Assembly: GCF_900104035.1 (NCBI RefSeq)
Contig: NZ_FNIT01000008.1
Location: 124,001 to 188,000, forward strand
Direction of reading: 5' to 3'
DNA: 64,000 bases
Source: Aureimonas jatrophae
GTDB lineage: Bacteria > Pseudomonadota > Alphaproteobacteria > Rhizobiales > Rhizobiaceae
How positions within the stretch are numbered: position 1 is the first letter of the stretch; each line of letters begins with the position of its first letter. Of this stretch, positions 57,655 through 64,000 are shown in pieces. A model generated the notes under the pieces. That model was given only the letters and a program-made list of their open reading frames with translations. It was not told the origin of the DNA and made no database searches. A program made the translations under genes and the position numbers.

Positions 57655-58337
57655 GAACTGCGCCAGCGCCAGATCGTAACGGTCTTCCGGTCTGCGTCCT
57701 CCAGCGCGGCGGAGGCCGGGACCTCTCGCTCGCCCAAGCGAACGAGGCGCGGACCCGGTGCGTAGGCGCGTCCGGGATCGCCCACCAGCACCTCGCAACC
57801 CGCCCGCGCGAGCGTATCGAACCAGGGAACCAGCCGGGCGGCGAACGCGGCGTCGTAGAACACGTCGCCGGCCAGAAGAATGTCGGCGTCCACCTGGCCG
57901 CCGATCCGGTCACCGGCGTCGATCTCTAGGGCGACGGCGTTCGCCGCCGCGTTGAGCCGTGCGGCCGCTTGCGCGAACGGATCGGTGTCGCAGGCCGTCA
58001 CCTCGCGCGCGCCGGCCTGCGCGGCCGCAATCGCCACCAGCCCCGAACCGGTCGCGAAGTCGAGCACCCGTCGGCCCCTCACATGGTGCGGCTCGTCCAG
58101 GATGAAGCGCGCAAGACCCAGTCCCCCAACCCAGGCGAAGGCCCAGAAGGGCGGGGGCAGGCCGGCGGTTTCGAGTTCGCGTTCGGTGCGATGCCAGAGG
58201 TCGTGCGCCTCTTCCGCCTGCCGCAGCCGGATCGAGGGAAGGCTCGGCAGGGGGGATGCGCGGGTGTTGGCCAGAACGAAGGCCTCGTGCGGCGTCCGTT
58301 CGTTGGCCGCGACCGGATCTCGTTCGGAACCGCTCAA
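57651..58337 (-). CDS. Class I SAM methyltransferase, ETFB-lysine methyltransferase type
   Basis: A 228-residue methyltransferase. SAM motif I is VLDFATGSGLVAIAAA; the DVFYD motif and the N-terminal LWHRTERELETAGLPPPFWAFAWVGG fit the ETFBKMT/PrmA-like group that methylates the electron-transfer flavoprotein beta subunit in alphaproteobacteria and mitochondria. Function is inferred from these motifs. Transcribed leftwards. Confidence 0.78.
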   Translation of the reverse strand: MSGSERDPVAANERTPHEAFVLANTRASPLPSLPSIRLRQAEEAHDLWHRTERELETAGLPPPFWAFAWVGGLGLARFILDEPHHVRGRRVLDFATGSGLVAIAAAQAGAREVTACDTDPFAQAAARLNAAANAVALEIDAGDRIGGQVDADILLAGDVFYDAAFAARLVPWFDTLARAGCEVLVGDPGRAYAPGPRLVRLGEREVPASAALEDADRKTVTIWRWRSS

Positions 58338-58351
58338 AGCATCGTCCTGTT
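58326..58351 (+). promoter_or_regulatory. Candidate sigma-EcfG promoter of the 27-residue membrane peptide gene
   Basis: GGAAC (58326-58330), 17 bases, then TGTT (58348-58351), compared with the EcfG consensus GGAAC-N16/17-CGTT (one mismatch). It lies 34 bases before the ATG of the small gene. It overlaps the 5' end of the methyltransferase gene on the other strand. Confidence 0.45.
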
Positions 58352-58385
58352 GCCGAAAGCCACCGGGTATAAGGAGTTCGGCATC

Positions 58386-58469
58386 ATGCTTAAGGGCGGT
58401 CTTCTCTGGCTGATCGGCATTCCGATCCCGATCATCCTGATACTCTGGTTCCTCGGCTTCCTGTCGTAG
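58386..58469 (+). CDS. 27-residue single-helix membrane peptide
   Basis: ATG with AAGGAG ten bases upstream, then 27 codons. The product is almost entirely one hydrophobic helix (LLWLIGIPIPIILILWFLGFL) preceded by MLKGG. It has its own candidate stress promoter and a hairpin after it. Tiny membrane peptides of this sort in alphaproteobacteria are often induced by stress. No named family recognised. Confidence 0.6.
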   Translation: MLKGGLLWLIGIPIPIILILWFLGFLS

Positions 58470-58484
58470 ACCCGAAAACGCAAC

Positions 58485-58516
58485 GACCCGCCAACCGGAG
58501 GGCCGGTCGGCGGGTC
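58485..58516 (-). terminator. Hairpin terminator between two small convergent genes
   Basis: Near-perfect stem GACCCGCC(A)ACCGG / CCGGT(C)GGCGGGTC. On the minus strand it is followed by GTTGCGTTTT, so it best serves the DUF3072 gene; the opposite strand lacks a T-run. Confidence 0.65.
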
Positions 58517-58539
58517 GAGAGGACGGCTCGGTTCGGGGC

Positions 58540-58761
58540 TCAGGCGTCCTTGAGACGCTTGCTCTGGCCCTGGAGCTCGTCGATCAGCTTCGAGGCATCG
58601 GCCTTATTCATCTCCGGATTGAACGCATGATCCGTCTCCTCGCACAACGTCTGAAGGTAGGAGGCCTGTGCACCCGTCATCGGCTCGCCGCCGGTGGTCC
58701 AGGTATCAGGATCCTTCTCGGCATTGGACGGGGCCTCGACCTTGGGATTGGCGTTGGACAT
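58540..58761 (-). CDS. DUF3072-family protein
   Basis: A 73-residue soluble protein with the DUF3072 features: DPDTWTTGGEPMTGAQASYLQTLCEE and a C-terminal helix with NKADASKLIDELQ. Function unknown; family members are common in stress regulons of Rhizobiales. The ATG has GGAG eight bases upstream. A perfect GGAAC-N16-CGTT promoter lies just before it, which supports control by the general stress sigma factor. Confidence 0.82.
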   Translation of the reverse strand: MSNANPKVEAPSNAEKDPDTWTTGGEPMTGAQASYLQTLCEETDHAFNPEMNKADASKLIDELQGQSKRLKDA

Positions 58762-58788
58762 GGGAACACTCCATTGATTTGTTCCCTA

Positions 58789-58813
58789 AACGTTCCTGAT
58801 CCAATGTGGTTCC
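58789..58813 (-). promoter_or_regulatory. Sigma-EcfG promoter of the DUF3072 gene
   Basis: On the minus strand GGAAC (58809-58813), exactly 16 bases, then CGTT (58789-58792): a perfect match to the EcfG general-stress consensus. It ends 27 bases before the ATG and directly follows the EVE gene's stop. Confidence 0.7.
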
Positions 58814-59236
58814 CTAGTCGCCGTCGAGGCCGCCCATGCGGCACACGGTCCAGAACTCGTGCTCGGTCACCGGCTGCACCGACAGGCGCGAGTTGGTGGC
58901 GAGCATCATGGCGGCCAGCTCCGCGGTGCGCTTCACCTCTTCCAGCGTGACCGGCTTGGGCAGCGCGCGAAGGGCACGAATGTCGACGCAGGTCCAGCGC
59001 GGGTCGTCGCTGGTCGAGTCCGGATGAGCCAGCTCCGAGACCTCGACCAGCCCGACGATCTCCTTGCCCTCGTTAGAATGGTAGAAGAAGCCACGCTCGC
59101 CGAGCTGCATCGTGCTCATGAAGTTGCGGGCCTGATAGTTGCGCACGCCCGACCATTCGGTGCCGGCCTCGCCGCAGGCCAACTGGTCGGCGAACGACCA
59201 TTTGAAGGGTTCGGACTTGAACAACCAGTAGGCCAT
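58814..59236 (-). CDS. EVE-domain protein
   Basis: A 140-residue PUA-like EVE protein: start YWLFKSEP, the WSGVRNYQARNFM pocket and a GFFYHSNEGKEIVGLVEV core. EVE domains bind modified bases in DNA or RNA. It is the last gene of a chain tsaD-gpsA-YciI-EVE, an arrangement common in alphaproteobacteria. Its ATG shares bases with the stop of the YciI gene (TGATG). Confidence 0.93.
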   Translation of the reverse strand: MAYWLFKSEPFKWSFADQLACGEAGTEWSGVRNYQARNFMSTMQLGERGFFYHSNEGKEIVGLVEVSELAHPDSTSDDPRWTCVDIRALRALPKPVTLEEVKRTAELAAMMLATNSRLSVQPVTEHEFWTVCRMGGLDGD

Positions 59237-59526
59237 CAGGCGGCGTCCGGATTGTTGACGGTCCAGTTCCATCGCCGCACCGTGACGGACTGGAAGAGGC
59301 CGGCTCGGGCGTAGGGGTCCTGCGCTGCCAGCGCCTCGACCGCCTCGCGGCTCTCCGCCTCCACCACAAGCAGACTACCGACCGGCTTCTCGGTCTCGTC
59401 GAGGAAGGGTCCGGCAAAGCGCAAGGTGGAGCCGAGCGCCTTCAGGTGGGCCAGATGTTCCGTGCGGGTCTCGGCCCTCAGGCTGCCGGCATCGGGGCGG
59501 TCCTCGCAGAGAAGGGCGAACAGCAT
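59236..59526 (-). CDS. YciI-family protein
   Basis: A 96-residue dimeric alpha/beta-barrel protein: LFALLCEDRPD, R-x-E-HLAHLKALG, AGPFL, and DPYARAGLFQSVTVRRW near the end with the conserved His/Asp pair of YciI (H at the HLAHL segment, D at DPY). Enzymatic role unknown. Couples to the EVE gene. Confidence 0.9.
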   Translation of the reverse strand: MLFALLCEDRPDAGSLRAETRTEHLAHLKALGSTLRFAGPFLDETEKPVGSLLVVEAESREAVEALAAQDPYARAGLFQSVTVRRWNWTVNNPDAA

Positions 59527-59563
59527 CGGAAGACCTCGGTGGCGCGTTGATCGATGCCCGCGT

Positions 59564-60577
59564 CTAGAAGACCGGGAGCGGCGGTTCAATCCGCCTCTCG
59601 TCGAACTCGCGCCGCAGCGGACGCGCGAGAAGCGAGGCCACCGCCTCGCGAACCGGCATCCGGTCTTCCAGGATCGCCGCGACCGCCTCGATGATGGGGG
59701 CCTCGATGCCCCGCTCGCGCGCCAGGCGGCGGGCGATCGCGGCGGAATGGACACCCTCGGCAAGCGGCAGGGCATCCAGGGGTTCGCTCCTGCCCATGGC
59801 TAGGCCGTAGCGAAAGTTGCGCGATTGGGTGCCCGAACAGGTCAAGACGAGATCGCCCAGACCCGAGAGGCCCATCAGCGTCTCGGGACGCGCCCCGAGC
59901 GCCTCGCCGAGCCGCCGCAGTTCCACGAAACCGCGCGTCACGATGGCCGCGCCCGCCGAGGCGCCGAGCCCGAGGCCAGCCGCCGCGCCAGCCGCCAACG
60001 CCAGGACGTTCTTGAGCGCGCCACCCGCCTCGACGCCGAGCACGTCGGCATGGGCGTAGACACGGAAGCTCGGACCGGACAGCGCCTGCGCGAGCTCGTC
60101 GGCGAGGCGCTCGTCCTCGGCGGCCAACGTGACCGCGGTCGGCAACCCGCGCGCCACGTCATCGGCAAAGCTCGGACCCGACAGGACGGCGATGGGGTTG
60201 TCGGGCAGCGTGTCCCGCACCACGGCGGACGCGAAAAGGCCGGTCGCGCGTTCGATGCCCTTGGAACACAGGACGAGACGCGCAGCGGGCGCCAGGTGAG
60301 GCGCCAGCGAGGCGGCGACCTCACGCAGCGTTTGGGCGGGCGTCACCAGCAGCACCGTCGTCGCATGGCCCAGCGCTTCAGCCGGATCAACCGTTGCCGC
60401 CAGCGCTTCGGGCAGTTCGATTCCCGGCAAATAGCGGGGGTTGCGCCGCGTCCGGTTGATCTCGGCGACCATGGCGGCGTCGCGCCCCAGAAGATGCACC
60501 CGCTCGCCGTCACGCGCTCGCAGGGCCGCCAGAGCCGTGCCCCAGGCGCCAGCCCCCACCACCGCCGTCCGGCTCAT
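59564..60577 (-). CDS. gpsA: Glycerol-3-phosphate dehydrogenase, NAD(P)+
   Basis: Makes sn-glycerol-3-phosphate from dihydroxyacetone phosphate for phospholipids. 337 residues, with [10 protein letters not shown] at 8-17, [11 protein letters not shown], the catalytic Lys in [12 protein letters not shown], and GLGDLVLTC. The ATG overlaps the stop of tsaD by four bases. Confidence 0.95.
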   Translation of the reverse strand: MSRTAVVGAGAWGTALAALRARDGERVHLLGRDAAMVAEINRTRRNPRYLPGIELPEALAATVDPAEALGHATTVLLVTPAQTLREVAASLAPHLAPAARLVLCSKGIERATGLFASAVVRDTLPDNPIAVLSGPSFADDVARGLPTAVTLAAEDERLADELAQALSGPSFRVYAHADVLGVEAGGALKNVLALAAGAAAGLGLGASAGAAIVTRGFVELRRLGEALGARPETLMGLSGLGDLVLTCSGTQSRNFRYGLAMGRSEPLDALPLAEGVHSAAIARRLARERGIEAPIIEAVAAILEDRMPVREAVASLLARPLRREFDERRIEPPLPVF

Positions 60578-61680
60578 GCCTTGGCTCCCCGTCGGCCCGA
60601 GCCGATGATCGGCGCGGCCGCCTCGTCGAGGGGCCAACGCGGGCGGACCGGCGCGTCGAGCGGGTCGGAGCGGCCCATCTCCAACCGCTCCAGTCCGGCA
60701 TAGGCGATCATCGCGCCGTTGTCCGTGCACAGGCTCAAGGGCGGGGCGACGAGGCGCACGCCATGCCGCGCACAGAGCCGTTCCAGCGCGTTGCGGATCG
60801 CGCCGTTGGCGGCGACCCCGCCCGCCACGGCGAGCACAAGGTCGGACGCGTCGGGGAAGCGCTCGCGCAATCGCTCCAGCGCAAGATTGACGCGGTCGGC
60901 GACGCTCTCGGCCGCGGCCATCTGGAACGACGCGCAGAGATCGTCGACATCCTGGGGGGCCAGGGGCGCATGCCGCTCCGCCACCTGCCGAACCGCCGTC
61001 TTCAGGCCGGAAAACGAGAAGTCGAGGCGACGCTCGCCGCGCATCGGCCGAGGCAAGGGAAAGCGGCCGGGATCACCGGTCGCGGCCCGCCGCTCCACGG
61101 CGGGGCCACCGGGACTGCCGAGCCCGAGAAGCTTGGCGGTCTTGTCGAAGGCTTCGCCGAGCGCATCGTCGATGGTCGAGCCCCAGCGCTCGAAGCCGCC
61201 CGGTCCCGAGACGAGAAGGATCTGCGTGTGCCCGCCCGAGACGAGCAGCACGAGGTAGGGATAACGGACGCCATCGGTGAGGCGCGGCGTCAGCGCGTGG
61301 CCCTCGAGGTGGTTCACCGCCAGGAAGGGCAGGCCGCGCGAGGCGGCGATCGCCTTGCCGGCCAGCGCGCCGACGATCAGCCCGCCGACGAGCCCGGGCC
61401 CGCTGGTCGCCGCGACGGCCGAGATCCGATCCAGCGTCGTGCCTGCCTCGTGCAGGGCCGCGCCGATCACGCCCTGGATCGCGTCGGCATGGGCGCGCGC
61501 GGCGATCTCGGGTACGACGCCGCCAAAGGCCGCATGCTCCTCGATCTGGCTGAGCACGACGTTCGACAGGATCACGGCCCGCCCGTCGGCGCCGCGGCCG
61601 ACCACGCTCGCCGCCGTCTCGTCGCAGCTCGTCTCGATGCCGAGAACGAGGGCGGAGAGCGATGGGGTGGGTTCGGACAC
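60574..61680 (-). CDS. tsaD: tRNA N6-adenosine threonylcarbamoyltransferase
   Basis: Transfers threonylcarbamoyl to A37 of ANN-reading tRNAs. 368 residues with the chosen start. [15 protein letters not shown] at the N-terminus, metal ligands [13 protein letters not shown], and the late [12 protein letters not shown] chose the GTG at 61680, because GAGG is eight bases upstream and the protein then begins as expected; an ATG at 61701 would add seven residues. Confidence 0.95.
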   Translation of the reverse strand: MSEPTPSLSALVLGIETSCDETAASVVGRGADGRAVILSNVVLSQIEEHAAFGGVVPEIAARAHADAIQGVIGAALHEAGTTLDRISAVAATSGPGLVGGLIVGALAGKAIAASRGLPFLAVNHLEGHALTPRLTDGVRYPYLVLLVSGGHTQILLVSGPGGFERWGSTIDDALGEAFDKTAKLLGLGSPGGPAVERRAATGDPGRFPLPRPMRGERRLDFSFSGLKTAVRQVAERHAPLAPQDVDDLCASFQMAAAESVADRVNLALERLRERFPDASDLVLAVAGGVAANGAIRNALERLCARHGVRLVAPPLSLCTDNGAMIAYAGLERLEMGRSDPLDAPVRPRWPLDEAAAPIIGSGRRGAKA

Positions 61681-61814
61681 GCGATAAACCTCGCACGGCA
61701 TGGGAAAAAGTCGCGCTCGACATAGGACCCGGCGTGCGCGAACGCCAGCCGCCTTGCCATCCCACTCGAGTCCCCCGCTTGCCCTCCGGGACGCGATGGG
61801 CGAGTGAGGGCGCC

Positions 61815-62741
61815 ATGACCACGACCCCCATCCGCATCGGTACGCGCGGCAGTCGCCTCGCCCTCGCGCAGGCGCACGAGGTGCGCGACCGCCTTTGCCG
61901 TTCGTCCGGCCGGCCCGAGACGGATTTCGCCGTCACCGTGATCTCGACAAGCGGAGATCGCATCCAGGACCGGCCGCTTTCGGAGGTCGGCGGCAAGGGG
62001 CTCTTCACCAAGGAGATCGAGGAAGCGCTTCTGGACGGGCGCATCGATCTGGCCGTGCACTCGGCCAAGGACATGGCGACCCGCCTGCCGGACAAGCTGA
62101 CGATCGCCGCCTATCTGCCGCGCGAGGATGTGCGCGACGTGTTCGTCGGCCGCGCGGGGCCGCGCATCGTGGATCTGCCGCAAGGCGCTGTGGTCGGTTC
62201 GGCCTCCCTGCGGCGTCAGGCACTCCTGCGCCGGCTGCGACCCGATCTGACGCTGCGCATCCTGCGCGGCAACGTCCAGACGCGCCTTGCCAAGCTGGAG
62301 GCGGGCGAGGTCGACGGTACGCTGCTGGCCCTTGCAGGCTTGAAGCGCCTGGAAGCGGAAGCCGCGGCTACCGAAGTCCTGCCCCTCGATCTGTTTCCGC
62401 CGGCGCCCGGCCAGGGCGCGATCGCGGTGGAGACGCGCGCGGACGACGAGGCGACGCGTCGGCTTTTGCAGCCGATCGACGACGCCCCGACGCATCGGGC
62501 GCTTCTGGCCGAGCGCGCCTTTCTCGCCGTCCTCGATGGATCGTGCCGCACGCCGATCGCCGGCTACGCCCATCTCGAGGGGGAGGCGTTGCGCTTTCAC
62601 GGCCTGATCCTGACCCCGGATGGGATGCAGGTGCACGAGACGCGCGAGACGGGCGCGGGGGCGGACGCCGAGCGCCTGGGCCGGGAGGCCGGACGGCGCC
62701 TTCGTGCGGCGGCCGGGGAGCGTTTCTTCGAGGGCTGGTAG
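61815..62741 (+). CDS. hemC: Hydroxymethylbilane synthase (porphobilinogen deaminase)
   Basis: Polymerises four porphobilinogens for haem. 308 residues; [27 protein letters not shown]-like [24 protein letters not shown], and the dipyrromethane-cofactor Cys at C244 (DGSCRTP). Divergent from tsaD. The ATG at 61815 gives normal length. hemD follows nine bases after its stop. Confidence 0.96.
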   Translation: MTTTPIRIGTRGSRLALAQAHEVRDRLCRSSGRPETDFAVTVISTSGDRIQDRPLSEVGGKGLFTKEIEEALLDGRIDLAVHSAKDMATRLPDKLTIAAYLPREDVRDVFVGRAGPRIVDLPQGAVVGSASLRRQALLRRLRPDLTLRILRGNVQTRLAKLEAGEVDGTLLALAGLKRLEAEAAATEVLPLDLFPPAPGQGAIAVETRADDEATRRLLQPIDDAPTHRALLAERAFLAVLDGSCRTPIAGYAHLEGEALRFHGLILTPDGMQVHETRETGAGADAERLGREAGRRLRAAAGERFFEGW

Positions 62742-62750
62742 GAGGATCGG

Positions 62751-63461
62751 GTGGCGCGCTTCCTGTCGCTGCGCGCGGAAGAGGATGCCTCGCGCCTTGG
62801 CGAGATCTTCGCCGCGCATGGGCAGGAGGTGGTCCTTCTCCCACTTCAGGAGATCGTCGCGCTTCCGGCCGGTCTGCCGGACGGACCCTTTGCCGCCGTG
62901 ATGGCGACCAGCGCTCATGCAGCGCCCTGGCTCGGTGCGCAGCCGTCGCTTCAGGGCCTTCCGGCGCTCGCGGTCGGACCGCGTACGGCACTCGCGCTCC
63001 GGGACGCGGGCTGGAGGGACGTGAGGGTCGGCGGAGGGGACGCCCGCACGCTTCTCCCGATCGCACGCGAGATCGTGAACGAGGATCACCGCCCCATACT
63101 GTATGCCGCCGGCCGCGTTCGCCATCCTGAAACCGAAGCGGGCTTTGCCGAGATCGGCATCGCGCTGCGTACCGCCGAGGTCTACGACACGCGTCTGCGC
63201 GCGCCGGATCGCGGGGAGATCGACGGCCTGCTGCGCGTTGGGCCGATCGACGGCGTCCTCGTTCTCTCGGTCGCGCAGGCGGTCTGCCTTCCGGCTTTCG
63301 TGTCCCGCATCGGCACCGTCCGCCTCCTGTGCCTGTCGCCGCGCATACGGGACGCCCTGCCGCCCGAGCTGCGCACCGATGTTGAGACGGCACCCGCACC
63401 GACGCTGGCGGCCCTTGCCGAACTCGCGGCCTCCGGGCAAGAAGCGCGCCGGATGCCGTGA
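62751..63461 (+). CDS. hemD: Uroporphyrinogen-III synthase
   Basis: Closes and inverts the tetrapyrrole ring. 236 residues with low family conservation, as usual: LLPLQEIVALPAGLPDGPFAAVMATSAHA, VGPRTALALRDAGW, and VLVLSVAQAVCL. Starts at a GTG nine bases after hemC. Position alone strongly supports the call. Confidence 0.88.
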   Translation: MARFLSLRAEEDASRLGEIFAAHGQEVVLLPLQEIVALPAGLPDGPFAAVMATSAHAAPWLGAQPSLQGLPALAVGPRTALALRDAGWRDVRVGGGDARTLLPIAREIVNEDHRPILYAAGRVRHPETEAGFAEIGIALRTAEVYDTRLRAPDRGEIDGLLRVGPIDGVLVLSVAQAVCLPAFVSRIGTVRLLCLSPRIRDALPPELRTDVETAPAPTLAALAELAASGQEARRMP

Positions 63462-63559
63462 TCCCGTGTTGCAGCGGGCGCGATCCACTCTAGATCATGG
63501 CGGCATGGCTTGGCGGGCGCCGGACCGCTCGAAATGTCGCGACAGGAAGGAGTTCCTCC

Positions 63560-64000
63560 ATGGCCAATCGTCCGCGTCGCCCGAGCGGCGGCAAGCCTCA
63601 AACCGTGATCGACGGGGAAGCGGAGCGTGTGACGCCCGCGACCGTCGACGGGGGCCTGGCGGACGAGACGGTATTGGCCCAATCGGGCGAGCCACCGTCC
63701 GTGTTCGGAGGCGACGAGAGCCGGCGCGATGGCGATCCCGACGTCTTTGTCGAGCCGCCAGCCGAACGTCCCGACGACCAGCCCGCTCTGGTCGAGGTGC
63801 CGGCCACCACACCCGAGGATGCGGATCCCGTTCTTCATACGCCGGTGCCGCCTGTCGGGTCGCGTGACGATGGGTCGGATCGATCGGCGGTGCCAGGGCG
63901 CGCGGAAGCCGAGTTCGCGCGCGAGGAGGGGCTCGTTCCCGAGGCGGTTCTGGCCGGCGGCGGCACGATGGCCGACGCGGCGGCACCGACCCCATCCGCG
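63560..64000 (+). CDS. Mitofilin-like (COG4223) protein, N-terminal part
   Basis: Starts at an ATG with AAGGAG upstream and runs off the window's end after 147 codons. The visible part is low-complexity, acidic and Pro/Ala/Asp-rich. In alphaproteobacteria hemC-hemD is followed by a Mic60/mitofilin-type inner-membrane protein with such an N-terminus, a helix and a long coiled coil; position and composition fit, but the diagnostic domains are outside the window. Confidence 0.5.
   Translation, partial: MANRPRRPSGGKPQTVIDGEAERVTPATVDGGLADETVLAQSGEPPSVFGGDESRRDGDPDVFVEPPAERPDDQPALVEVPATTPEDADPVLHTPVPPVGSRDDGSDRSAVPGRAEAEFAREEGLVPEAVLAGGGTMADAAAPTPSA

Overview
The window is 64 kb of GC-rich chromosome from an alphaproteobacterium, most likely a member of the Hyphomicrobiales (Rhizobiales). 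The signs are an Agrobacterium-type (class III) cellulose operon, an HWE-family histidine kinase, an agp-like alpha-galactoside transport operon, divergent tsaD-gpsA / hemC-hemD with a mitofilin-like gene after hemD, and sigma-EcfG-like promoter sequences. I could not run database searches, so the taxonomic call is inference. I see no prophage, insertion sequence, CRISPR array or rRNA.

Layout. 0-9 kb: bcsA-bcsB-bcsZ-bcsK-like cellulose operon followed by a non-canonical RTX-like protein built on an 83-residue repeat. 9-15 kb: an alpha/beta hydrolase gene broken by one nonsense codon beside its catalytic serine, a response regulator / HWE kinase pair, tRNA-Arg(CCG), recQ and an RMF-like small gene. 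15-20 kb: lrgAB, then a TPP-riboswitch-controlled thiamine-precursor operon (permease, ThiY-like binding protein, thiD) without a local ATPase, and two small DUF proteins. 20-25 kb: an acyl-CoA synthetase, initiator tRNA-Met with a strong terminator, and an HxlR-linked PRISE-type reductase plus EthD-like protein. 25-32.6 kb: a catabolic operon read leftwards (TRAP transporter dctQMP, shikimate/quinate dehydrogenase, Tat-exported cyclase-family hydrolase, 3-dehydroshikimate dehydratase fused to a VOC module), divergent from a TetR regulator with a palindromic operator inside the operon promoter. 33-43 kb: an alpha-galactoside-type locus with two GH4 hydrolases, an AraC regulator and a complete peptide-type ABC importer. 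43-64 kb: mostly housekeeping genes (asd, leuB, leuD, tsaD, gpsA, hemC, hemD) mixed with MFS transporters, a chemoreceptor, a BrkB/YihY membrane protein, small stress-type genes and conserved proteins of unknown role.

How the genes work together. The bcs genes synthesise and export cellulose under c-di-GMP control (PilZ domain of BcsA). The 25-32 kb block would import a cyclohexane-carboxylate such as quinate or shikimate and convert it towards protocatechuate. The 33-43 kb block would import and phosphate-independently cleave alpha-glycosides through NAD- and metal-dependent GH4 enzymes. The clearest points for follow-up are the 83-residue-repeat protein attached to the cellulose operon, the TRAP/cyclase/dehydroshikimate cluster with its operator, the HxlR-PRISE-EthD trio, and small genes carrying GGAAC-N16/17-CGTT-like promoters.
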